In this document: in pieces, positions 1-5,262 of the stretch
Numbering within the stretch: the stretch's first letter is position 1
Layout of the letters: every line of letters starts with the position of its first letter
NCBI GenBank assembly: GCA_012965625.1
Contig: DTSC01000017.1
Coordinates: forward strand, 1-5,970
Direction of reading: 5' to 3'
Source: Flavobacteriales bacterium
Lineage (GTDB): Bacteria > Bacteroidota > Bacteroidia > NORP154
DNA length: 5,970 nt
Program-made: the position numbers and the translations under genes
The notes under the pieces: generated by a model
What the model was told of the DNA's origin: nothing
Databases searched by the model: none
The model's input: the letters and a program-made list of their open reading frames with translations, nothing else

Positions 1-684
1 ATCCATCTCCCTAATCTGAAAATAGTGATTACGGGTGAGGGCAGGGTAGCTGGTGGTGCCAAAGAAACACTGGATGCGATGGGGGTAAAGCAGGTGGCTC
101 CTGATGCATACATCAATGAAAATTTCGACCATGCAGTGTATTGTCAGCTTGGAGTACTTGACTATAATCGCCATAAGGATGGAATAGCTAAGGATGAAGC
201 CCATTTTTTTGAACATCCGGAAGAGTACAAAACAGGATTCACACCTTACCTTAGTGTAAGCGATATTTTTGTTTCCTGCCATTTCTGGGATCCTATGGCG
301 CCCAAACTTTTCACAAAGGAAGAGATAAGCGGAGATAAATTTAAGATCCAGGTGATCGCAGATATCAGCTGTGACATTGGTGGTTCTGTTCCTACCACTT
401 TGGAGGCCTCTTCCATTGAGGAGCCTTTTTATGGGTTCAACCGTGAAACAGGAGAAAAAGGAGCAGCCTTTGATGAGGGCAACATAACCATCATGGCGGT
501 AGATAACCTGCCTTGTGAGCTGCCCAGGGATTCATCTGAAGGGTTTGGCAACGACCTGGTAAAGGATGTGCTTCCTCATTTGCTGGGTGATGATGCAGAT
601 GGGATCATTGCCAACAGCTCCATAACAAAAGATGGAGCGCTGACGGAGCAATACACTTACTTAAAAGACTATGCCAGCAGCTAG
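1..684 (+). CDS. Saccharopine dehydrogenase / lysine-ketoglutarate reductase-like oxidoreductase, C-terminal part (5' end cut off)
   Basis: The frame is open from the first base, so this is a gene truncated by the window edge; the GTG at 25 lies inside the Rossmann strand and is not the true start. About 227 residues are visible. The segment starts with a nucleotide-binding motif (IVITGEGRVAGGA, a GxGxxxxGA fingerprint). Blocks typical of the alanine dehydrogenase/LYS1/AASS reductase family follow: a FVSCHFWDPMAPKLFT block, then DISCDIGGSVPTT, then IEEPFYGFN, and finally VDNLPCELPRDSSEGFG near the C-terminus. Relatives make or split saccharopine from lysine and 2-oxoglutarate using NAD(P)H in the cytosol. 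The exact substrate and cofactor cannot be read from this part; lysine-ketoglutarate reductase-like is the best reading, and annotation as alanine dehydrogenase-like would be the alternative. It converges with rpe, sharing 4 nt. Family assignment is fairly sure, reaction less so. Confidence 0.8.
   Translation: MHLPNLKIVITGEGRVAGGAKETLDAMGVKQVAPDAYINENFDHAVYCQLGVLDYNRHKDGIAKDEAHFFEHPEEYKTGFTPYLSVSDIFVSCHFWDPMAPKLFTKEEISGDKFKIQVIADISCDIGGSVPTTLEASSIEEPFYGFNRETGEKGAAFDEGNITIMAVDNLPCELPRDSSEGFGNDLVKDVLPHLLGDDADGIIANSSITKDGALTEQYTYLKDYASS
681..684. other. Shared palindromic CTAG supplying both convergent stop codons
   Basis: The plus-strand gene stops with TAG at 682-684 and rpe stops with TAG read from 683-681 on the other strand. 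The self-complementary CTAG therefore ends both genes, leaving a 4-nt tail-to-tail overlap. There is no intergenic space for a terminator, so each transcript must run into the other gene as antisense. Confidence 0.95.
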
Positions 685-1346
685 GCTTCAATAGAATTAC
701 AGGCTTTAAGCGCTGCAATAGTGCCGGTGGGGTTTTCTGAAGCAAACACGGCACTTCCGGCTACCAGCACATCAGCTCCTGCTTCAACCAGCTGCCGAGC
801 ATTTCCTTTATCCACGCCGCCGTCTACTTCTATTTTTGCAGATGCACCTTTATCTTTTATCAGCTGTTTGAGATGTTTTACCTTGTCGTAAGTTGCCGGA
901 ATGAACTTCTGCCCACCAAATCCGGGATTTACAGACATTACACAAACTAGATCTACATCTGTAATGATGTCTTCCAGAAGCTTGACTGATGTATGCGGAT
1001 TGATAGCAACTCCAGCCTGCATGCCTGCAGCTTTTATCGCTTGTATTGTTCTATGCAGGTGCGTACAGGCCTCAAAATGAACTGTATAAATATCGGTGCC
1101 CACGGCTTTGAAAGCATCAATATAATCATCAGGTTTTGTTATCATTAGATGCACATCCAGAGGTTTCTTCGCATGTTTTCCTATGGCTTTTATAACAGGC
1201 AGCCCAAAAGAGATATTGGGTACGAACACTCCGTCCATCACATCCAAATGAAACCAATCAGCATCACTCTGGTTAATCATTTCCGTATCCCTTTGAAGGT
1301 TGGCAAAGTCAGCGGCTAATAAGGATGGGGCGATAAGAGGGGCCAT
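681..1346 (-). CDS. rpe: Ribulose-phosphate 3-epimerase
   Basis: Cytosolic TIM-barrel enzyme that interconverts D-ribulose 5-phosphate and D-xylulose 5-phosphate in the pentose phosphate pathway. The 221-aa length is normal for the family. The N-terminus APSLLAADFANL carries the conserved Ser8. The metal and catalytic set is complete: H33 and D35 in HLDVMDG, H66 in DVHLMI, and D175 in EVDGGV, with D35 and D175 the acid/base pair. The phosphate-gripping loop SVNPGFGGQKF (138-148) and the late AGADVLVAGSAVF block (189-201) are present. The ATG start places the first beta strand correctly. It is preceded by AT-rich sequence without a Shine-Dalgarno, as is usual in Bacteroidota. It lies 130 nt downstream of rpoD in the same direction, so it may be co-transcribed or have its own promoter in that gap. 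Its TAG stop overlaps the stop of the converging gene. Confidence 0.97.
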   Translation of the reverse strand: MAPLIAPSLLAADFANLQRDTEMINQSDADWFHLDVMDGVFVPNISFGLPVIKAIGKHAKKPLDVHLMITKPDDYIDAFKAVGTDIYTVHFEACTHLHRTIQAIKAAGMQAGVAINPHTSVKLLEDIITDVDLVCVMSVNPGFGGQKFIPATYDKVKHLKQLIKDKGASAKIEVDGGVDKGNARQLVEAGADVLVAGSAVFASENPTGTIAALKACNSIEA

Positions 1347-1427
1347 ATTTTAAAATGATAATTCTGTGTAATTTAGTTGAGGTAAAATTACCAATTAAAT
1401 TAAAGCGCCAAGGTATAAAATTGGAAA

Positions 1428-1441
1428 CTGGAATAATCCAG
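1428..1441 (-). terminator. Possible weak terminator hairpin after rpoD
   Basis: About 36 nt beyond the rpoD stop, a perfect 5-bp stem with a 4-nt loop (CTGGA-TTAT-TCCAG on the minus strand) is followed by TTTCCAATTTTA. The short stem and broken T-tract make this only a candidate. The rest of the 130-nt rpoD-rpe gap holds a CCAATT/AATTGG inverted pair (1391-1396 and 1419-1424) and no small gene I can support. Confidence 0.25.
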
Positions 1442-1476
1442 GCCCAGCATGTTCTTGAAAATGGACTCGATTAGGT

Positions 1477-2346
1477 TTAACCGAGATAAGATTTTAGCAG
1501 CTTGCTCTTAGATGTGGATTTTAGCCGTCTGATCGCTTTGTCCTTTATCTGGCGTACACGCTCCCTTGTCAGGTCATATCTTGATCCGATTTCTTCGAGG
1601 GTCATAGGTGGTTTGCCACCCAAGCCGAAGAAACATTGTACCACCTCAGCTTCCCGTGGTGGCAAGGTAGCCAGCGCCCTTTCAATTTCGTTTTGAAGAG
1701 ACTCATTGATCAAACCAGAATCCGGTTTTGGGGAGTCCTCACTTTGCATGAGGTCATATAAGTTTGCTGAATTTTCTTCATTGTTGGAAACAGGTGCATC
1801 CATAGAAACATGCCTTCCGGAATTCTTCATGGATTCATTCACATCTTTTGTGGACACCTCAAGACATTCTGCCACTTCATCAGCAGAAGGCTCTCGCTCA
1901 AATTTCTGTTCCAATTTTGAAAAAGCTTTATTGATTTTTTGGATAGAACCAATTTTATTCAAGGGTAATCTAACCACCCTGGCTTGTTCAGCCAATGCTT
2001 GTAAGATCGATTGCCTGATCCACCAAACGGCATAGGAGATAAATTTAAATCCCCTGGTTTCATCAAACCGCTGAGCAGCTTTGATCAAGCCCAGATTTCC
2101 TTCATTAATAAGGTCAGGCAAGGAAAGACCCTGATTCTGATACTGTTTGGCACAAGAAACGACAAATCTTAAGTTAGCTTTGGTAAGTTGTTCTAATGCT
2201 ATTTGATCTCCAGCTCGGATTTTTATTGCTAACTCTACCTCCTCTTCTGCAGTAATAAGCTCCAATTTGCTTATGTCAAGTAGGTACTTGTCCAGAGAAG
2301 CAGTTTCCCTGTTTGTTAGTTGTTTTGTAATCTTTAATTGTCTCAT
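1477..2346 (-). CDS. rpoD: Primary-type RNA polymerase sigma factor (Bacteroidota sigma-70 group)
   Basis: Promoter-recognition subunit of RNA polymerase; it binds the core enzyme and melts the -7 region. The 289-aa protein has the compact Bacteroidota architecture without region 1.1. Region 1.2 is at about residues 14-46. Region 2 follows at about 50-121, with NLRFVV, DLINEGNLGLIKA and the DNA-melting FISYAVWWIRQSILQALAEQ block at 102-121. Region 3 is at about 122-185. Region 4 is at about 215-285, with a helix-turn-helix in TLEEIGSRYDLTRERVRQIK (249-268). The MRQLKITKQLTNRE start matches the conserved start of the group, which fixes the ATG. That ATG is preceded by a poly-A stretch rather than a Shine-Dalgarno. 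The part between regions 3 and 4 (about 182-212) looks variable, and C65 stands where Val is usual as I recall. A close paralogue of the main sigma factor is possible, since some Cytophagales carry several, but primary sigma is the simplest reading. Confidence 0.92.
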   Translation of the reverse strand: MRQLKITKQLTNRETASLDKYLLDISKLELITAEEEVELAIKIRAGDQIALEQLTKANLRFVVSCAKQYQNQGLSLPDLINEGNLGLIKAAQRFDETRGFKFISYAVWWIRQSILQALAEQARVVRLPLNKIGSIQKINKAFSKLEQKFEREPSADEVAECLEVSTKDVNESMKNSGRHVSMDAPVSNNEENSANLYDLMQSEDSPKPDSGLINESLQNEIERALATLPPREAEVVQCFFGLGGKPPMTLEEIGSRYDLTRERVRQIKDKAIRRLKSTSKSKLLKSYLG

Positions 2347-2375
2347 AATTGCATCTGCTTTTTTTCAGCTCTTTA

Positions 2376-2408
2376 TAATGGATAGCTAACTTTTATGTAA
2401 TGGATAGC
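2376..2408. repeat. Two direct copies of TAATGGATAGC upstream of rpoD
   Basis: An exact 11-nt sequence occurs at 2376-2386 and again at 2398-2408, with starts 22 nt apart, or about two DNA helical turns. The pair lies 30 to 62 nt before the rpoD ATG, in the expected promoter or 5' leader region. The spacing would suit two binding sites on one DNA face, but this is inference; no known operator is recognised. Confidence 0.6.
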
Positions 2409-2473
2409 CACATTGTAACGGAATTAAGGGCTATTTGGTTACATTTTTTAGCATTATTTTGCTAGGTAAATAA

Positions 2474-2510
2474 AAAAGTTCATTTTGCCCACAGAACAAA
2501 ACGTACTTTT
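2474..2510 (-). terminator. Likely intrinsic terminator of pnp
   Basis: Beginning about 20 nt after the pnp stop, the minus strand can fold into an imperfect hairpin. Outer arms AAAAGT/ACTTTT (6 bp) join through a mismatch-pair-mismatch to an inner TTTTG/CAAAA stem (5 bp) with a 9-nt loop. The descending arm runs into TTTTTTATTT, a U-tract in the pnp transcript. The stem is AT-rich but the form is right. It separates pnp from rpoD, implying that rpoD has its own promoter in 2347-2473. Confidence 0.5.
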
Positions 2511-2529
2511 ATCGATGCTCCATTTAATT

Positions 2530-4110
2530 TTATGCTTCCTCGGCTGTGCTTTCAGGCTTGGGTAAAAGTACTTTTCTGGAAAGCTTGAATTTTCCTGATC
2601 GCTCATCAATTGCGATCAATTTTACTTTAACCTGATCACCTTCCTTTAAAACGCTGTTAACATTTTCCAGTCTTGACCATTCAATTTCAGAGATATGAAG
2701 CAATCCTTCCTTTCCAGGCATGATTTCAACAAATGCACCATAAGGCATAATTGATTTTACAGTGGATAAATAGACCTCTCCAACTTCAGGCCTAGCAGTG
2801 ATACCTCTTATCTTTGCCAGCGCTGCATCAATTGACTCTTTATTTTCAGAAATAATATCAATGATACCTTTACCATCCACCTCCTCAATCACTATGGTAG
2901 CTCCTGTAGTTTCTTGCATCTCCTGGATGATTTTTCCACCAGGACCAATTACAGCACCAATAAATTCCTTGTCAATTGTGATCTGGACAATTCTTGGCGT
3001 ATGAGGCTTGTAGTCAGCGTTTGGTTTTTCCATGGTCTTCTTCATCTCTCCCAAGATATGTAGCCTTCCCGCTTTTGCCTGCTCCAATGCCTCTGTTAAC
3101 ACTTCATGCGAAAGCCCATCAACTTTAATATCCATCTGGCATGCAGTAATACCATCTTCCGTACCTGTAACCTTAAAATCCATATCTCCCAGGTGATCTT
3201 CATCACCAAGGATGTCAGATAAGATACAGTATTTTCCATCTTCATCAGTTATCAGCCCCATAGCAATACCAGATACCGGCTTTTTAATTTGCACACCTGC
3301 ATCCATCAGTGCGAGGGATGCTGCACATACTGTTGCCATGGAGGAAGATCCATTTGATTCCAGAATGTCAGAAACCACCCTTATTGTATAAGGGTTTTCA
3401 CTTCCACTTGGAATAACTGGCTTCAGAGCTCTCAATGCTAAGTTGCCGTGACCTACCTCTCTTCTGCTAACGTTGAATCGCATTCTTGCCTCGCCCGTTG
3501 AGAATGGGGGGAAGTTATAATGAAGCATAAAATTTTCTTTCCCTGAGTAAACAACGCCATCAATAGTTTGTTCATTCATCTTGGTTCCCAATGTTACGCT
3601 TGTCAAGGCTTGCGTTTCTCCTCTTTGAAAGATAGCAGAGCCATGTGTGCTGGGGGTATAGTTGACCTCAGACCAGATGGGCCTGACCTCATCCATTTTT
3701 CTTCCATCAAGTCTTACATTTTCGTCGAGCATAACCCTTCTGATAGCTTCTTTCTCTACATCATGGAAATACTTACCTGCTAATCCTTCTTTTTCTCCAC
3801 GTTCTTCTTCACTTAAAGTTTCGAGGTACCCTTGCAGGATAGCTTTGAAACCCTCTGATCTTTCCTTTTTATTAGGGTTGCCTTTTTTAGCAATGTCATA
3901 CGTGGCTTGATAAGTAGCAGCCCTTACTGCTTGTCTTAGGTCTTCATCATTATCTTCATGGTTATATTCTCTTTTGTTTTTTGAGGATTCAACCTTTGCG
4001 GCCAGATCAACCTGTGCCTGGCACTGCACCTTGATGGCATCATGAGCTGTTTTAATGGCTTCCAGCATTTCTGCTTCAGTAATCTCGTCCAGCTCTCCTT
4101 CTACCATCAT
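2530..4110 (-). CDS. pnp: Polynucleotide phosphorylase, C-terminal three-quarters (separate frame after frameshift)
   Basis: This 526-aa frame carries the rest of PNPase. Homology begins upstream of its first ATG, at CTG 4138-4140 (LNVAGTADNI). The rejoined protein is about 714 aa, normal for the family. In rejoined numbering it holds the all-helical linker domain (about 190-300) and the second RNase PH domain (about 312-540), with RLDGRKMDEVRPI. The catalytic site is intact: SSS 443-445, and D493, D499 and K501 in the LGDEDHLGDMDFKV block, equivalent to E. coli D486, D492 and K494. A KH domain follows with the GPGG loop at 577-580, then an S1 domain at about 632-701 and a short acidic tail. 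PNPase is a phosphorolytic 3'-5' exoribonuclease. No stop or decay is seen in the remainder, so selection has kept it or the shift is recent or artefactual. Whether ATG 4108-4110 is used as a restart is unknown; a fragment lacking the first RNase PH domain would be unlikely to assemble normally. Confidence 0.9.
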   Translation of the reverse strand: MMVEGELDEITEAEMLEAIKTAHDAIKVQCQAQVDLAAKVESSKNKREYNHEDNDEDLRQAVRAATYQATYDIAKKGNPNKKERSEGFKAILQGYLETLSEEERGEKEGLAGKYFHDVEKEAIRRVMLDENVRLDGRKMDEVRPIWSEVNYTPSTHGSAIFQRGETQALTSVTLGTKMNEQTIDGVVYSGKENFMLHYNFPPFSTGEARMRFNVSRREVGHGNLALRALKPVIPSGSENPYTIRVVSDILESNGSSSMATVCAASLALMDAGVQIKKPVSGIAMGLITDEDGKYCILSDILGDEDHLGDMDFKVTGTEDGITACQMDIKVDGLSHEVLTEALEQAKAGRLHILGEMKKTMEKPNADYKPHTPRIVQITIDKEFIGAVIGPGGKIIQEMQETTGATIVIEEVDGKGIIDIISENKESIDAALAKIRGITARPEVGEVYLSTVKSIMPYGAFVEIMPGKEGLLHISEIEWSRLENVNSVLKEGDQVKVKLIAIDERSGKFKLSRKVLLPKPESTAEEA

Positions 4111-4127
4111 AATATTATCAGCCGTAC

Positions 4128-4145
4128 CAGCTACATTCAGTCAAT
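4128..4145 (-). repeat. 18-nt inverted repeat, arm 1, containing the pnp frameshift junction
   Basis: Read on the minus strand this is ATTGACTGAATGTAGCTG. It includes the GAC codon, the premature TGA and the restored-frame codons for LNVAG. The identical 18-mer occurs on the plus strand at 4749-4766, with 603 nt between the arms. The match stops on both sides: C versus A before it, G versus T after it. Confidence 0.9.
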
Positions 4146-4673
4146 GTCGCAGTCTTCCAGGTCTTCCAATTTAGGGTTGACGATAAAATTTCCTTCTTTT
4201 CGGATCACCCTAGTTTCAGATACAGGACCTGCAAAAGGAATGTCAGAAACAGCAATCGCCGCTGAAGCGGCAAGACAGGCCAAAGATTCGGGGGTGGAGT
4301 CTTTTCCAAGTGAGATTAAACTTACAAGTACCTGAATTTCAGCATGATAATCTGATGGAAATAAAGGGCGTAACGCTCGGTCAATAAGTCTTGAGGTTAA
4401 TGTTTCATGATCACCAGGCCTTGCTTCTCTTTTAAAGAAACCGCCGGGAAACTTTCCGGCTGCTGGATATTTCTCTCTGTAATCTACAGATAGTGGAAGG
4501 TAGTCAATTCCTACTGCTGGCTTGGTGCTGGAAACAACGGTTGCTAAAAGCATGGTATCTCCTTCTCTTACCACCACGGCACCGTGCGCTTGTTTAGCAA
4601 GTTTTCCGGTTTCAATTGTTATTGATCTGCCATCTGGCAAATTTAAGGATTGGGTAATTGGTGTTATAGACAT
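4137..4673 (-). CDS. pnp: Polynucleotide phosphorylase, N-terminal quarter, ending at a frameshift-created TGA
   Basis: N-terminal part of the trimeric 3'-5' exoribonuclease that degrades RNA with phosphate, releasing nucleoside diphosphates. From ATG 4671-4673 the frame gives 178 residues: the first RNase PH domain with LPDGRSITIETGKLAKQA (12-29) and the RNA-binding loop GGFFKREARPGDHETL (77-92), then LIDRALRPLFP (96-106). I prefer this ATG to the GTG at 4692-4694 (7 codons upstream) because it is an ATG and sits just before the family's usual start. After residue D178 the frame reads TGA. Moving one base back (CTG at 4138-4140) continues exactly into LNVAGTADNIMMVEGE, the expected next PNPase residues, so one base is missing from an otherwise intact gene. 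It follows rpsO as in many bacteria. If the truncation is real, this fragment alone should lack phosphorolytic activity, because the catalytic site is in the second RNase PH domain. Confidence 0.9.
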   Translation of the reverse strand: MSITPITQSLNLPDGRSITIETGKLAKQAHGAVVVREGDTMLLATVVSSTKPAVGIDYLPLSVDYREKYPAAGKFPGGFFKREARPGDHETLTSRLIDRALRPLFPSDYHAEIQVLVSLISLGKDSTPESLACLAASAAIAVSDIPFAGPVSETRVIRKEGNFIVNPKLEDLEDCDID

Positions 4674-4824
4674 AATTGTTTGTTTTTGTTTCACTATTTG
4701 TAAATAGCTTGTTTATATGTGATTCGCCGTTTGCGAAATTATTAGATAATTGACTGAATGTAGCTGTTTCAGCTAATGCTTAAGGTACAAGGTTATAGGT
4801 CATCGGTATATTTTACCGCTTGAC
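4674..4824 (-). promoter_or_regulatory. Structured rpsO-pnp intergenic leader
   Basis: This 151-nt gap between the rpsO stop and the pnp ATG is rich in inverted repeats. In transcript order they are: CGGTA/TACCG with a 5-nt loop (4804-4818), TAGCTG/CAGCTA with a 3-nt loop (4761-4775), TTCGC/GCGAA with a 5-nt loop (4723-4737), and CTATTT/AAATAG around 2 nt (4694-4707). None is followed by a proper T-tract, so rpsO-pnp read-through is likely. In enterobacteria the equivalent leader is cut by RNase III and PNPase then represses its own mRNA; a similar role here is inference by position only. The final 20 nt before the ATG are A-rich without a Shine-Dalgarno. Confidence 0.4.
4749..4766 (+). repeat. 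18-nt inverted repeat, arm 2, in the pnp leader
   Basis: Plus strand ATTGACTGAATGTAGCTG, identical to the minus-strand sequence across the pnp frameshift at 4128-4145. In the pnp mRNA this arm appears as its complement, so it could pair perfectly with the coding region. Its last six bases (TAGCTG) also form one arm of the local hairpin at 4761-4775, so the local and long-range pairings would compete. Confidence 0.9.
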
Positions 4825-5094
4825 TTATTTTCTCAGGTTCAATTTCTTGATGATCGCCCGGTATCTTTCAATATCTTTAGAATGTAGATATTTTAGAAGC
4901 CTTCTTCTCCTACCTACTATTAATACCAGGGCTCTTTGTGAAGCTAAATCTTTCTTGTTAGCTTTAAGGTGCTCTGTTATCTCTGCAATTTTTGCTGTAA
5001 ATAGGGCAATTTGGCCTTCAGCGGTACCTGTGTCCGCCTCCTTGGAATTATGTTTTTTAAATACTTCCTTTTTAGTTTCCGCAGTCAAAGACAT
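4825..5094 (-). CDS. rpsO: 30S ribosomal protein S15
   Basis: Primary 16S rRNA-binding protein of the small-subunit platform, also part of an intersubunit bridge. At 89 aa it is exactly family length. The diagnostic segments are ADTGTAEGQIALFTAKI (20-36), EHLKANKKDLASQRALV (41-57) and GRRRRLLKYL (61-70), ending in KLNLRK. The rRNA-contacting positions corresponding to H41, D48 and S51 of mature E. coli S15 are kept as H42, D49 and S52. Replacements such as N46 and the RALV stretch instead of RGLL match what I recall of Bacteroidota S15. The ATG follows an A-rich leader (ACAAGAAACAAAGAAA) with no Shine-Dalgarno. A -7 promoter box lies about 45 nt upstream. pnp follows after about 150 nt in the same direction, the classical rpsO-pnp pair. 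Confidence 0.97.
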   Translation of the reverse strand: MSLTAETKKEVFKKHNSKEADTGTAEGQIALFTAKIAEITEHLKANKKDLASQRALVLIVGRRRRLLKYLHSKDIERYRAIIKKLNLRK

Positions 5095-5139
5095 TTTCTT
5101 TGTTTCTTGTTTTTCTAATCGTTCATTTTATTTAAGGTG

Positions 5140-5147
5140 CAAAGGTA
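5140..5147 (-). promoter_or_regulatory. Bacteroidota-type -7 promoter element for rpsO
   Basis: The minus strand reads TACCTTTG, a perfect match to the TAnnTTTG box used by the Bacteroidota primary sigma factor, followed by CACC. It would start a transcript roughly 40 nt before the rpsO ATG. I do not see a clean TTTG -33 element at the usual 19-20 nt spacing; only GGTTTC lies nearby (5163-5168). A 13-nt palindrome-like TTCTTTTAAAGAA (5154-5166) occupies the spacer. Confidence 0.55.
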
Positions 5148-5229
5148 ATATTATTCTTTTAAAGAAACCAGATAAAATACTTTTGGTAAAAATGCCAAGA
5201 ATAATAATGGAAGCCTAAGTTTTGTATTA

Positions 5230-5258
5230 TTAACAATAAGGCCGGAGTAAATTGTTAA
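5230..5258 (-). repeat. 8-bp inverted repeat just after accD
   Basis: TTAACAAT (5230-5237) and ATTGTTAA (5251-5258) are perfect complements around a 13-nt spacer containing GGCCGG. The repeat begins 4 nt after the accD stop in transcript direction. It could be a 3'-end stabilising or terminating hairpin, but no T-tract follows, so I list it only as a repeat. Confidence 0.5.
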
Positions 5259-5262
5259 AGCA

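Noticed and set aside
1408..1415. TACCTTGG on the minus strand as an rpe promoter -7 box
   Set aside because: It differs from TAnnTTTG at one position and has no TTTG-like -33 partner at proper spacing, so it is too weak to list.
1502..2035. Open frames on the plus strand opposite rpoD
   Set aside because: They are antisense shadows of a strongly conserved sigma factor, with no recognisable domain. The same applies to plus-strand frames opposite pnp, rpsO and accD.
4137..4139. Alternative genetic code with TGA as a sense codon, which might explain TGA in pnp and accD
   Set aside because: Trp is encoded by TGG elsewhere (for example in rpe), and reading through TGA in pnp leads to TAG two codons later in the wrong frame, so recoding TGA would not restore the protein.
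4137..4146. Classical programmed -1 frameshift site in pnp
   Set aside because: No X XXY YYZ heptamer or homopolymer run occurs at the junction (ACATTGACTG on the minus strand), and programmed frameshifting is not known to me for pnp. Only the unusual long-range pairing keeps recoding as a weak option.
4152..4169. Tandem 9-nt repeat (GTCTTCCAG/GTCTTCCAA) close to the frameshift, suggesting slippage
   Set aside because: It encodes LEDLED in a stretch whose length matches the PNPase family as I recall it, so it does not look like an expansion and does not explain a 1-nt loss.
4671..4694. GTG at 4692-4694 as the pnp start
   Set aside because: It would add only KQKQTI-type residues translated from the A-rich leader. 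The ATG at 4671-4673 is closer to the usual PNPase N-terminus.
4804..4818. Hairpin after the rpsO stop as a terminator
   Set aside because: The stem is only 5 bp and is followed on the minus strand by ATGACCTATAACC, with no T-tract.
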